Shown here: piece after piece, positions 6,834 through 15,788 of the stretch | How positions within the stretch are numbered: position 1 is the stretch's first letter | Layout: each line of letters starts with the position of its first letter | Source: Flavobacteriaceae bacterium | GTDB lineage: Bacteria; Bacteroidota; Bacteroidia; Flavobacteriales; Flavobacteriaceae | Assembly: GCA_029243165.1 (NCBI GenBank) | Contig: JAQWSN010000014.1 | Coordinates: 1 to 64,000 of the forward strand | DNA: 64,000 bases | Direction of reading: 5' to 3' | Notes under the pieces: model-generated | Told to the model about the DNA's origin: nothing | What the model saw: the letters and a program-made list of their open reading frames with translations, nothing else | Database searches by the model: none | Made by a program: the position numbers and the translations under genes

Positions 6834-8375
6834 ATGATTGATTTTATAATAGTTCTCTTCTATTTTACCTTAATACTCACGGTTGCTTTAAAAGGAAAAA
6901 TGAGTAAGCAAAGTACTGCTGAGGCTTATTTTTTAAGCAATAGAAACTTAAAATGGTATTCCATAGCACTTTCTACAATTGCAACAAATGTGAGTGGATA
7001 TCAATTTTTGGGAATGATGGGATCTGCCTATCTCTATGGTTTAGCGCAAGCCAACTTGGAGATCAACGCAATACAGGGAATCCTGATTGCGGCCTTCGTA
7101 TTTGTCCCCCTTTTTCTAAAGGAGAAAATCATTACCATTACTGACTTTATTAAAATCAAACTGAGTGAGAAAATAGCCTTGTTTTACTCCTTGAGTAATA
7201 TTGCCTTATTTTCAACTATTACATTAGGTGCAGCCTTATTTTGGGGGGCTTACTCAGCAGATATGGTTTTTGGAAAAGAATTGGCTTTTATTCATGAAGA
7301 TCGAGTAACGAGAATAGCCATACTCATTTTGTTTCTAGGTGTATTTTCAGCAGTTTACACTTATTTTGGAGGACTTAGTGCTGTGGTAAAAACTGATATT
7401 ATTCAATTTACAATTCTTTTAATTGGAGGAACCGTAGTTTGTTTTATCGCAGTAAATCAAATGGGAGGATGGGATCAATTGTATCTAAAAACTCCAGAGA
7501 AAATGCATCTTCATTTGCCTGCTAACCATTCCACGCTACCCTGGATTCACTTGTTTGGACTCTTTTTTCTCAATATTAATTATTGGTGTGCCAACCAAAC
7601 TGTTATGCAAAGAGCTATTGCAGCTAAAAATCTAGCACACGCTCAATCAGGATTAATGATGGGAGGACTTATCAAATACATCATGGCTATCCTAATTGTG
7701 ATTCCAGGAATTGCTCTGTATGGCATATTAGGAGACAGCTTAGGAGAACCCGATTTGGCTTTCCCCTATTTGGTGAAAACTTATTTACCTGCGGGCATCA
7801 AAGGAATTGTTTTGTGTGGTTTATTTGCTTCACTAATGAGTACAGTAGATTCTACTTTTAACTCACTAGCAACGCTTTGGTCAATTGATATTTATTCAAA
7901 GTATATCAATAAAAAAGCCACAGATCAACAAAAAATCCAGTCGGGACGAAGAGCCATCGTAATCAGTCTAATTTCTGGTTTGCTAATGGGGTTGATTTTA
8001 TTGTATCTAAAATTTGACAATCCAAATTCAGCATTTACACATACCCTTAACAATCTTCGTTATTACATCAATTGCGGTATTGTTGTTTTGATCTGTAGTA
8101 CAATAGTGTTGGTCAAACCAAAACAAAAAAGCATTCTTATTGCTTTCCTTCTTACCCTACCCATTAATTTGTTACTGTCTTATTTGTTCCCCAATATGAA
8201 TTACTTTTTTAGAGCTTTTTGGGTGATCTTTTTCGGGTTAAGTCTTGCCATAGCAACCAATTTTAAACGAATTAATAATTTGGGAAAACTATTGGTGAGT
8301 GCTTCCTCAAAAAATCGATGGTTGGGGATACTTTTGCTTCTCAGTTTAATCTTAGTGCATATTCTATTCCACTAG
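6834..8375 (+). CDS. Sodium:solute symporter (SSS family)
   Basis: This 513-residue inner-membrane protein has about 13-14 membrane helices and SSS hallmarks. These include an early AEAYFLSNRNLKWYSIALS stretch, a conserved GYQFLGMMGSAY region, FGGLSAVVKTDIIQF, a glycine-rich IVLCGLFASLMSTVDSTFNS segment (core helix with the second sodium site) and the LWSIDIY motif. Members import sugars, inositols, amino or organic acids with Na+. It starts 5 bp after the monooxygenase gene and is the last gene of the GH13-monooxygenase-symporter unit. It is therefore the probable importer of that pathway's substrate. Confidence 0.9.
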   Translation: MIDFIIVLFYFTLILTVALKGKMSKQSTAEAYFLSNRNLKWYSIALSTIATNVSGYQFLGMMGSAYLYGLAQANLEINAIQGILIAAFVFVPLFLKEKIITITDFIKIKLSEKIALFYSLSNIALFSTITLGAALFWGAYSADMVFGKELAFIHEDRVTRIAILILFLGVFSAVYTYFGGLSAVVKTDIIQFTILLIGGTVVCFIAVNQMGGWDQLYLKTPEKMHLHLPANHSTLPWIHLFGLFFLNINYWCANQTVMQRAIAAKNLAHAQSGLMMGGLIKYIMAILIVIPGIALYGILGDSLGEPDLAFPYLVKTYLPAGIKGIVLCGLFASLMSTVDSTFNSLATLWSIDIYSKYINKKATDQQKIQSGRRAIVISLISGLLMGLILLYLKFDNPNSAFTHTLNNLRYYINCGIVVLICSTIVLVKPKQKSILIAFLLTLPINLLLSYLFPNMNYFFRAFWVIFFGLSLAIATNFKRINNLGKLLVSASSKNRWLGILLLLSLILVHILFH

Positions 8376-8409
8376 AAATTCTGAAAAATTGATATTGGCT
8401 AGGTTCTTT

Positions 8410-8610
8410 TTAATCGTATCGATACAAATCTCCTCGTGTATCTCGGTACTCTTTTTTATCTGTAAAGTAAATCGTTCCTGTTTTTTTGTCAAAAACAACA
8501 TTTTCACTCACATACTCAAATCGATCGGTTGAGATCCCATTAGAAATTAAAATACCAAGAATAAAACAACCCAACAGTACACTGGCAGCAATAATGATTG
8601 AATTTTTCAT
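8410..8610 (-). CDS. Small membrane-anchored hypothetical protein
   Basis: This 66-residue protein has one N-terminal hydrophobic segment (about residues 4-25) and a short polar tail with a regular pattern, VVFDKKTGTIYFTDK. The tail reads like a single beta-hairpin seen in many short hypothetical proteins. The segment contains Cys15, but the context is not a good lipobox. It lies alone on the minus strand between the symporter and the YHYH gene. I do not recognise a function. Confidence 0.6.
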   Translation of the reverse strand: MKNSIIIAASVLLGCFILGILISNGISTDRFEYVSENVVFDKKTGTIYFTDKKEYRDTRGDLYRYD

Positions 8611-8775
8611 TTTTAAATGATTTTTATAAATATAGTCATTCGCTTTTTAAAATGGCACCTAATAAAGCGAGATGAATCCTTCAAATAAAAAAATCGTTTT
8701 ATTCTGTTTCCCGTTTGTTATCCAAATTTTAACCCTAAATTGAAAATACTATTTTATTAAAACATCAAACTTGAG

Positions 8776-10935
8776 ATGAATCAATCTGCCAAAAATTTTC
8801 TAAGGAAACTCTTCCTTGTAGTTGTGTTAAATGCTTTTTCTTTTGGATTTTCACATTCTGGAACACACACCCAACAGACAAAAAAATGGATTCTTCAAGA
8901 GGCTTCTTTGGTACTGGAAGCAAATTTTATTTCATTAATTGGCCAACAGGTTACTTTAAGAGAACTAAAAACAAATTCCATTGTTCATTTTCCAATTACG
9001 GACTTCTCTATGGAGGATCAATTGATTATTTTAAAGCACCACGAGTTATCAGAGAAAATCAATAGATTTCACAACCAAAAAGTTCATCTAGAGCCTACAA
9101 AAGTCAAAAAGTTTAGTAAACTCAAGGCTGGGATTGGGCTCGTATTTTTATTGTTAATCATTATTTCAATCACACTTTATTTTGGAGTTTCTAAGGTTCG
9201 AAAACCTGCTTTGATTAGTCTGTTTTGTTCGTTGTCAGTATTTGTTATTATTGCTTGTGCTCCCGAAGAAGATGATATTCCTGCAGAAATTGAAACCAAT
9301 ACACCGCCTCCGACTACCGAACCTCCAGCAACTGATGATTCAACTACAGATTCAACCACAGATACTAGTACAGACAATCCCGATTCATCAGATACTTCAA
9401 CAAATAACGAAACAAATGGCACTCTAGTAGATACGATAATCAGTCATTTTGAAGATTATTCTGGGGTAAGTATTACAAGTGATGAAGAATATTTTTACAT
9501 CAATTCCTTTAGCTGGCCGGAGCATGGCATGGGTGTTGGAATTACCTCATGGCAAGAACAAGTCCCAATTCCTCAAAATTACACAGGAGATAATAGCTGG
9601 GTAATCCCCCTGTATCCTGAAATGGCTGACGAGCCCCTGAGTACAAGTGATCATTTATTAAAAGGAGCTTTAGCTGTTGCGGTAAATGGTGTTCCGATTT
9701 TTAACGTTTACAACAACAGAGGTGAAAATGCATATCTGATTGGTGAGTTGGATAATTGGGGAGGTCATTTTGGCCGTGGTGATGATTATCATTATCATTT
9801 GATACCAACGCATTTGGAGGAAACGGTTGGAACAAATCAACCCCTAGCATACGCTCTTGATGGATATCCTGTTTATGGATACACTGATGAAACTTTGGAT
9901 GATGCCTTTGGACGTCTTGACAGTGACGGCAATTACCGCTATCACGCAAAGACAACGGCTCCTTACTACATGCCTATGGTCATGGGAAAAATAACCCTAG
10001 ACCCAAATTCAATTGCTCCCAATGATCAAATTTATCCTCAACCTGTTCAAAATCCAATTCGCCCTTCAAATGACTTTAAACCCGTCGATGGGGCTACAGT
10101 GACTGGCTTCAGTCAAACGGGAACCAACGCTTTTTCTTTTGAATACACTGTAAGCGGAACCAAATATTATGTGAACTACAATTGGGATGATGACTGTAAA
10201 TTTACTTATTCTTATGTAGATGAAAATGGGTCAACTACTAACTTGCCCACCTATGGAGCCATTGCGGATACCTCCGAAAATATTGAGGTCTATTCTAATG
10301 TAAACTTTTGCCAAGATGTAAATCTAGGAGACTCCAATTATGCTGTTTCAGACAATACTTCAACCTCAGCGAATGAGTCCACTGAAACCGAAACCTCTGA
10401 TTCAACATCAGATACTTCAGTTACTGGCTTTTCTGTTAGCTCAGAAAATTCAAATTTTACGCTTTCCAGCGTTGCTGTTGATACTGACGGTGAAATGCTT
10501 GATGCTTACAAATGCGAAAAAAAGACAAACGGTATTGAAAATTCCATACCCATCGCATGGTCAAATGTTCCCGAAGGAACTGGAAGTCTTGCCATTTCAA
10601 TCCACGGATTTCCTAATCCAACGGACACCAATTCCTATTTAACACTTTGGAATATTGATCCGAGTATTACCGAAATTCCCTATGGCGAAGCAAATAGTGG
10701 CTCTTGGTTTATGGGACCCAACAAAGATGGGGCATCCATTTCTTATTCCTCACCGTGTAACCCAAGTGGAGGAAGTACAACCTATTACATGACCATCTAT
10801 GCTTTGAGTGAAACACCATCAAGCCTGCCAGATAGCGATTCACTAGAGGTGAATTACACCACCTTAATTGAATCACTCACTGAGGTAACGATTATTGATC
10901 AAGTTGTTATGAAATATGTGTCAACTTCGAACTAA
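8776..10935 (+). CDS. YHYH-domain / PEBP-domain fusion surface protein
   Basis: This 719-residue multidomain protein starts with a hydrophobic signal-like segment (residues 11-25) and a conserved-looking region to about 110. A membrane helix follows at about 119-138, then an internal lipoprotein-type signal (LISLFCSLSVFVIIAC, Cys161). Residues 172-216 are a Thr/Ser/Asp-rich linker. Residues 220-430 form a YHYH domain with the motif at 338-341 and the repeat NYRYHAK near 387. A second Ser/Thr/Glu linker at about 524-549 leads to a phosphatidylethanolamine-binding (YbhB/Raf-kinase-inhibitor-like) domain at 555-716. Both domains occur in secreted or surface proteins of uncertain function. The internal lipobox suggests fusion of two genes. 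No TTG, GTG or ATG start sits just before it except the TTG at residue 147. Confidence 0.8.
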   Translation: MNQSAKNFLRKLFLVVVLNAFSFGFSHSGTHTQQTKKWILQEASLVLEANFISLIGQQVTLRELKTNSIVHFPITDFSMEDQLIILKHHELSEKINRFHNQKVHLEPTKVKKFSKLKAGIGLVFLLLIIISITLYFGVSKVRKPALISLFCSLSVFVIIACAPEEDDIPAEIETNTPPPTTEPPATDDSTTDSTTDTSTDNPDSSDTSTNNETNGTLVDTIISHFEDYSGVSITSDEEYFYINSFSWPEHGMGVGITSWQEQVPIPQNYTGDNSWVIPLYPEMADEPLSTSDHLLKGALAVAVNGVPIFNVYNNRGENAYLIGELDNWGGHFGRGDDYHYHLIPTHLEETVGTNQPLAYALDGYPVYGYTDETLDDAFGRLDSDGNYRYHAKTTAPYYMPMVMGKITLDPNSIAPNDQIYPQPVQNPIRPSNDFKPVDGATVTGFSQTGTNAFSFEYTVSGTKYYVNYNWDDDCKFTYSYVDENGSTTNLPTYGAIADTSENIEVYSNVNFCQDVNLGDSNYAVSDNTSTSANESTETETSDSTSDTSVTGFSVSSENSNFTLSSVAVDTDGEMLDAYKCEKKTNGIENSIPIAWSNVPEGTGSLAISIHGFPNPTDTNSYLTLWNIDPSITEIPYGEANSGSWFMGPNKDGASISYSSPCNPSGGSTTYYMTIYALSETPSSLPDSDSLEVNYTTLIESLTEVTIIDQVVMKYVSTSN

Positions 10936-10971
10936 AGACTGATTACTATTTAAAACTTTATTATTATCTCC

Positions 10972-10979
10972 TAATTTTG
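10972..10979 (+). promoter_or_regulatory. Bacteroidota -7 element for the VTT protein gene
   Basis: TAATTTTG matches TAnnTTTG exactly and ends 16 bp before the ATG at 10996. No clear -33 TTG is seen at usual spacing. Confidence 0.45.
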
Positions 10980-10995
10980 ACCAATAGTTAAAAAA

Positions 10996-11445
10996 ATGGA
11001 ACACTATGTTGAACTCGGTTACTTAGGTCTTTTTGTAGCCAGCTTTTTGGCAGCTACGGTAATACCTTTGAGTTCGGAAGTTGTCCTTAGTCTTTTAATT
11101 GCAAATGAATACGATTTTGTTAGTTGCCTTTCTATTGCAACTTTGGGAAATTGGCTCGGTGGAATTAGTAGCTACGGCTTGGGATACATTGGGAATTGGC
11201 AAATCTTAGAACGATTTTTTAGGATCAAACAAGAAAAGGTTGGGAACTTAAGAAGCTTCATCAAACGATGGGGCAGTCCCCTTGCATTTCTTTGCTGGCT
11301 TCCGCTAGTAGGTGATGTTTTTGCTGTTGGACTTGGTTTTTTCAAAATTGACTTTAAAAAAGTGGCTCTGTGGATGCTCGTCGGGAAAATGCTTCGCTAC
11401 TCAATTTGGGGTACATTGACCCTTTGGGGAATTTCTTTATTTTAA
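10996..11445 (+). CDS. YqaA-type VTT (SNARE-associated) membrane protein
   Basis: This 149-residue inner-membrane protein is related to the DedA/VTT superfamily, YqaA branch. It has a re-entrant N-terminal segment with AATVIPLSSEVVLSLL, the GNWLGGISSYGLGYIG motif, a conserved amphipathic WGSPLAFLCWLPLVGD segment and a C-terminal KMLRYSIWG helix. Superfamily members are implicated in lipid transport or membrane homeostasis; the function of this branch is unproven. It precedes a methyltransferase gene by 21 bp, and they may be co-transcribed. Confidence 0.82.
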   Translation: MEHYVELGYLGLFVASFLAATVIPLSSEVVLSLLIANEYDFVSCLSIATLGNWLGGISSYGLGYIGNWQILERFFRIKQEKVGNLRSFIKRWGSPLAFLCWLPLVGDVFAVGLGFFKIDFKKVALWMLVGKMLRYSIWGTLTLWGISLF

Positions 11446-11466
11446 CTTTTTAAAAAATCACTTCAA

Positions 11467-12078
11467 ATGAAACGTAATCCAATAGAAGTATTCAGCGATT
11501 GGGCTGACTTAGATAAAGATTTTGGAATGGAAATAAACCATAAAGAATCTGTAGAAAACATGCTTTCTTTTGCCCTTCAAAACGAGACTCCTTTTTCATT
11601 TATTGATGCAGGGTGTGGAAACGGCTGGGTTGTGCGTTCTGTCGCTGAACACCCAATGTGTCAGAATGCAATGGGAGTAGACGGTTCCAAAAAAATGATT
11701 GATAAGGCGAATAAAATAGATCCAAATGCAACTTACACTTGTGCTAATTTGATGCAATGGTCACCAGAAAAAAAGGTGGATCTAGTTCACTCCATGGAAG
11801 TATTCTATTACATGGAAAATCCAAAAAAACTCATTCAATTCATTTATGAAAAATGGCTCAAAAAGAATGGTAGACTAATCATTGGTCTTGATTTTTATTT
11901 TGAAAACAAAGCCTCTCATGATTGGAGTGAGAGTTGTGGTATTTCAAACATGAAACTGTTTAGTGAAAATGAATGGGTTAGTTTTTTTACTGATACAGGC
12001 TTCAACGAAATAAAATTCTGGCGCTACGGAGCAAAAGAAAATTGGGCAGGTACTCTAATTGTAACTGGGGTAAAATAA
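11467..12078 (+). CDS. Class I SAM-dependent methyltransferase
   Basis: This 203-residue protein has a Rossmann methyltransferase core. Motif I is FIDAGCGNGWVV (about residues 54-65), followed by GVDGSKKMIDKA with the ribose-binding Asp, a motif II-like VDLVHSMEVFYYM and the post-motif GRLIIGLDFY. The length fits small cytosolic methyltransferases, and the acceptor is unknown. It lies 21 bp after the VTT protein gene and ends 4 bp from the convergent SDR gene. Confidence 0.8.
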   Translation: MKRNPIEVFSDWADLDKDFGMEINHKESVENMLSFALQNETPFSFIDAGCGNGWVVRSVAEHPMCQNAMGVDGSKKMIDKANKIDPNATYTCANLMQWSPEKKVDLVHSMEVFYYMENPKKLIQFIYEKWLKKNGRLIIGLDFYFENKASHDWSESCGISNMKLFSENEWVSFFTDTGFNEIKFWRYGAKENWAGTLIVTGVK

Positions 12079-12082
12079 ATTA

Positions 12083-12874
12083 TTATTTATCGTAGCGCCC
12101 TGGAGCCAGTCGCTTACTAAAAAATGGGAAAAGTGAATGGGGTAAAACTTTAAGAAGAAAAACAATCAGCTTAAAAGTCTTCGTAGGGACACAAACTTTC
12201 TTTCCTTTTAATGTAGCTTTTACCGCTTCTTTGGCTATGCGACTAGCCTCCTTTTTCATAAAATAGGGAACTCGATCCATCTCATCTTGAACACCACTTG
12301 CTGCATGAAAATTTGTAACCGTATACCCTGGACAAACCGCTGTGGATGTAATTCCTCTATGATTGTAATTAAGGTTAAGCCCTTCACTAAATCGATTGAC
12401 AAACGTTTTAATGGGTCCGTATAAAGTCTGAATAGAGGAAGGAGGTGCAAAAGCTGCTACAGAAGAAATAATCATGATTTTACCCCCATCAGAAGCCAAC
12501 ATATCTTTGACAAAAAGTTTACTCAACGCAATGACAGAAATTCCTAACACACGAATAAAATTTTCCTCCTCATCCATAGCAGTTTCTTCAAAAGGAGATG
12601 GAATAGCATATCCTGCATTGTTAACCAATAAATTAATAAGAAGATTATTTTTACTACAAAAATCATAAATTGATTGAGGAGCTTTAGGATCGTGCAAATC
12701 TGCCACAAAAGAATCAACTCGAACGTTTGATTGATTTCCCAAGACTGCAACGGCTTGATCTAGTTTTTTTGGGTTTCTGGCTGTAAGCACCAGGTTGTAA
12801 CCCTTATCAGCCAAACATTTTGCAATCTCAAAACCTATGCCTGATGATCCTCCTGTAATCAATGCTGTTTTCAT
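12083..12874 (-). CDS. Short-chain dehydrogenase/reductase
   Basis: This 263-residue classical SDR has TGGSSGIG cofactor binding near the N-terminus, NNAG at about residues 87-90, a catalytic Ser in IISSVAAFAP and the Tyr-x3-Lys pair in LYGPIK. The C-terminal region with ASRIAKEAVKATLKG resembles the DltE-like / 3-ketosphinganine-type branch. It would act as a cytosolic NAD(P)H oxidoreductase on an unknown carbonyl or alcohol. It is transcribed alone and is convergent with the methyltransferase gene. Confidence 0.88.
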   Translation of the reverse strand: MKTALITGGSSGIGFEIAKCLADKGYNLVLTARNPKKLDQAVAVLGNQSNVRVDSFVADLHDPKAPQSIYDFCSKNNLLINLLVNNAGYAIPSPFEETAMDEEENFIRVLGISVIALSKLFVKDMLASDGGKIMIISSVAAFAPPSSIQTLYGPIKTFVNRFSEGLNLNYNHRGITSTAVCPGYTVTNFHAASGVQDEMDRVPYFMKKEASRIAKEAVKATLKGKKVCVPTKTFKLIVFLLKVLPHSLFPFFSKRLAPGRYDK

Positions 12875-13006
12875 TTAAATTTTTATTGATTTAACCAAAA
12901 TAAGAATTTATTAACAGTCTAAAAATCTGAAAATTCATTTGAAAGGTATTTTGATGTTTTCTTACATTGTCGTTAATTTATGATTCTTTTTTGTTAAAAC
13001 ATTTTT

Positions 13007-13510
13007 ATGAAACCATTCTGTATCGTATTGTTATTTATTGGTGTATCTAATTTTGTGAATGCACAAATACTGTACAAAGAATTTTCTTTTGGCATGCCTA
13101 TCGATGAAGCTAAAGAAATTCTTCAAGAAAATTCAAAATCTCTCAAAAATATTGTTTTTGGAAACGGAACCTCGTATGCCTTTCGAAAAAGATCGCTAGT
13201 AGATCATGATGGAAGTCTGGTTAGCATTAATATTTGGAGTAAAAAAAATCTCAACCTTGCCCAAGCTACTCAATATCTCAAAAAATCACGTTCCCATTTT
13301 GAATCCAATAATTACAAAACGGTTTATGCCCAAGAGAATTGGTCGGATCCTATTCTGGTTAAAAAAAATCTTCCGTGTATTCGCTTTATCGATCCTGATA
13401 GTTCAGTCGTTATTGAAATGGATCCCAGAGGTCAAGGGAGTGTTTACAATGTTTTTGTTACCATCTACAATTACGATTGGTTTTTACGAAAAGCCAAAGG
13501 GAAAGAATAA
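13007..13510 (+). CDS. Secreted hypothetical protein
   Basis: This 167-residue protein has a cleavable signal peptide ending at VNAQ (about residue 20). The mature part has alternating beta-strand-like segments (FSFGMPIDEAKEIL, SLVSINIWSKK, VVIEMDPRGQ, VFVTIYNYD). The FSFGMPIDEAKEIL opening resembles the start of many small periplasmic proteins in which a trigger-like helix follows the first strand. I do not recognise a named family. It ends 1 bp before the convergent DUF3078 gene. Confidence 0.65.
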   Translation: MKPFCIVLLFIGVSNFVNAQILYKEFSFGMPIDEAKEILQENSKSLKNIVFGNGTSYAFRKRSLVDHDGSLVSINIWSKKNLNLAQATQYLKKSRSHFESNNYKTVYAQENWSDPILVKKNLPCIRFIDPDSSVVIEMDPRGQGSVYNVFVTIYNYDWFLRKAKGKE

Positions 13511-13511
13511 T

Positions 13512-14465
13512 TTACAAATCGACATTAATTCCTAAGCCTAACAGTTCGCGCACCTGAAGTCTCCCAATCAAATCGTCATCATACAATAAGTGTAAGATGA
13601 AATTTCCGGAAATTTTACTATTGACTTTGAAACGTAAATTGGTGTACCAATCAAAATCAATGTTTTGTGTTTTCTCAAGGTAATTTACATACATACTGTA
13701 TTTGCTTTCCCAAATAATATTTTGCATGATTTCTTTTTTGAAAAAACCAGAAATCAAAGCACCAAAAAAGAATTTTGATCGTTTATCAAAGTCCACACCA
13801 AAGTATTTGGCATCGTTCTCTAATTCTCGAGTATATTTTTTGGAAACGACAATGACACGACCCGATACTGGTGACATATTCAGCCAAAAGGAATCATTTT
13901 TTTTGTAATAAAATCCTAATCCTCCTTGAATAATTGCTGGCGATAAAAACTGAGAAACTTTTTCTCGAAGCTCACTACCGTCTTGATTAAAAAATCTAAA
14001 GCCCGGTAACAATTGGGTCTTAAAATTCAAAAAACCCGAGTAGTTCCAGTATTGATTGATTTGCTTTCCTACCAGTGAGTTAATTTCAAATCGATCGTCC
14101 GCTTTCTTTAAAAATTTACTCCCCGACACATAAGTTGTTCCTATGGACAATAATAAATTAGTATCCCAAACCAATCCATTACGGTCTGAATAGTTAAAAT
14201 TGTAATCCAGTCCGTAAAGCAAAGTTAAAGCGCTTTCACCTCCGGAAATCCAGTTTGAAAAATAAGCCTGATTAAAATTGAACCGAGTATTCCCGTAAAA
14301 CTTCATCCGCTTACCTCCCATTTCGGACTGAATAACTGCATCAAAAGGAAGTAACTCTTCTACTTCCTCCTCCTCTTGAGAGAAAAGACTGGCAGAAAAA
14401 AATACCAAACAGATGGCAAATAGCAATGCCCAATTACGAGTAAAAAATTTGGAAGAATAGTTCAA
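13512..14465 (-). CDS. DUF3078 outer-membrane-like protein
   Basis: This 317-residue protein has a signal peptide ending near LFSQ, a short acidic EEEEVEE segment and then a DUF3078 domain. The domain contains FNQAYFSNWISGGESAL and the following alternating aromatic strands typical of beta-barrel proteins (for example NYSGFLNFKTQLLPGF and WYTNLRFKV). It ends with a hydrophobic strand, as outer-membrane barrels do. The family is common in Bacteroidota and its role is not established. The gene is monocistronic and shares an 81-bp divergent intergenic region with the serine hydrolase gene. Confidence 0.85.
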   Translation of the reverse strand: MNYSSKFFTRNWALLFAICLVFFSASLFSQEEEEVEELLPFDAVIQSEMGGKRMKFYGNTRFNFNQAYFSNWISGGESALTLLYGLDYNFNYSDRNGLVWDTNLLLSIGTTYVSGSKFLKKADDRFEINSLVGKQINQYWNYSGFLNFKTQLLPGFRFFNQDGSELREKVSQFLSPAIIQGGLGFYYKKNDSFWLNMSPVSGRVIVVSKKYTRELENDAKYFGVDFDKRSKFFFGALISGFFKKEIMQNIIWESKYSMYVNYLEKTQNIDFDWYTNLRFKVNSKISGNFILHLLYDDDLIGRLQVRELLGLGINVDL

Positions 14466-14546
14466 ACTGAAAGCGTTTTAATCATAAACTTTTTAATTTG
14501 GATTAAATTTATAAAATAAAGTTTTAAAAATTGTATTCTTAAGAGC

Positions 14547-15788
14547 ATGTTGAAAGTATTTTACATCGGGGCGATGTTTATTTTTTGCTCTTTTAATCTA
14601 GTAGAAGCGCAGCAAAAAGAAAGGCGTTTTGAAGCCACAGCTGACTCTTTGATAAAGCACGGAATTCAAAACAAAGCCTTTCCAGGAGCTCAACTTCTCA
14701 TTTTCAAAAAAGACAGTGTACGACTTCAGAAATCTTATGGATTTCACACCTATGATTCCCTTGTAAAAGTTGAAAATACAGATCTTTACGATCTTGCTTC
14801 AGTAACTAAGGTTCTGGCTGGCACTCTAGCTTTTATGAAATTGTATGAATTATTCGAGATTGATTTAGAACAAAAAGTAGCTGAATACATTCCATTCATC
14901 AAACGAAGTAATAAAAGACAAAGCAGCTTCAAAGAAGTCTTAAGTCACAGTGCAGGCTGGCTCCCTTACATTGCACATCAAAATTTAATTCGAAAAAAAA
15001 ACGTGGCCTTTAAAGCCAGAACAGTTCGAAATCAATACACTGAGAAGTATCCCTTTCAAATCAGTGATTCTCTTTTTCTTCATAAAAACTACTCAAAAAA
15101 AATCATGCGTAGAATTCGAAAGACTAAAATGGGTACCGTAGGGCAATACAAATATTCTGGTCTTTGGTTCTTTTTAGTCCCCCAACTCACAAAAGAACTA
15201 AGTGGACTTTCTTTTGAAACTTTTCTTAAAACCCATTTTTACGAACCATTAAAATTAGACCGGCTTGGTTTTTTACCTACAAAGCAATTTCCCAAAGAAC
15301 AAATAGTCCCCACAGAAAAAGACTCGCTATTTAGAAAACAATTGGTTCAAGGATGGGTTCACGATGAAGCAGCAGCTTTAATGGGTGGCATCTCTGGTAA
15401 TGCTGGTTTGTTTTCCAATAGTGCTTCAATTGCACCCATTTTACAAATGTTACTCAACAAAGGAACCTATCAGGGTAAAGTCTTTTTAAAACCGGAAACC
15501 GTCGCTCTTTTTACGCAAAGGGCCTATCCGGGAAGCGACAACCGAAGAGGGCTTGGTTTTGATAAACCCGCTCTTTTTGAAGAGAATAAAGATCCCTATC
15601 CCTCTCGTTTAGCTTCTCCTAAAAGTTATGGACATTCGGGTTTTACGGGTACATTAATTTGGGTAGATCCTGAAAAGGAGAGCTTTTTGATTTTTTTAAG
15701 TAATCGGGTTTATCCCAATAGAAATCAACGAGGACTTTACGAGATGAAAATTAGAGAACAACTTTTAGATCATGCATTTCAAAACTAA
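14547..15788 (+). CDS. Beta-lactamase-fold serine hydrolase
   Basis: This 413-residue class C beta-lactamase / DD-peptidase-fold protein has a signal peptide ending near VEAQ. The catalytic tetrad SVTK is at residues 85-88 (DLASVTKV). A YSG triad replaces the usual YxN motif in QYKYSGLW, and the third box, GHSGFTG, is near residue 374. It is exported and probably acts on a peptide or ester in the periplasm, perhaps D-Ala-containing cell-wall fragments. Its 3' end overlaps the VanX-like dipeptidase gene by 17 bp, which supports a joint role in muropeptide turnover. Confidence 0.85.
   Translation: MLKVFYIGAMFIFCSFNLVEAQQKERRFEATADSLIKHGIQNKAFPGAQLLIFKKDSVRLQKSYGFHTYDSLVKVENTDLYDLASVTKVLAGTLAFMKLYELFEIDLEQKVAEYIPFIKRSNKRQSSFKEVLSHSAGWLPYIAHQNLIRKKNVAFKARTVRNQYTEKYPFQISDSLFLHKNYSKKIMRRIRKTKMGTVGQYKYSGLWFFLVPQLTKELSGLSFETFLKTHFYEPLKLDRLGFLPTKQFPKEQIVPTEKDSLFRKQLVQGWVHDEAAALMGGISGNAGLFSNSASIAPILQMLLNKGTYQGKVFLKPETVALFTQRAYPGSDNRRGLGFDKPALFEENKDPYPSRLASPKSYGHSGFTGTLIWVDPEKESFLIFLSNRVYPNRNQRGLYEMKIREQLLDHAFQN

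Noticed and set aside
8655-8670. TGGCACCTAATAAAGC resembles a -24/-12 sigma-54 site
   Set aside because: The distance between GG and GC is one base too long, and the orientation suits only the YHYH gene about 105 bp away.
8640-8670. TCGCTTT and AAAGCGA inverted repeat
   Set aside because: The stem is 7 bp with a 17-base loop and has no T run; it lies upstream of, not after, the small minus-strand gene.
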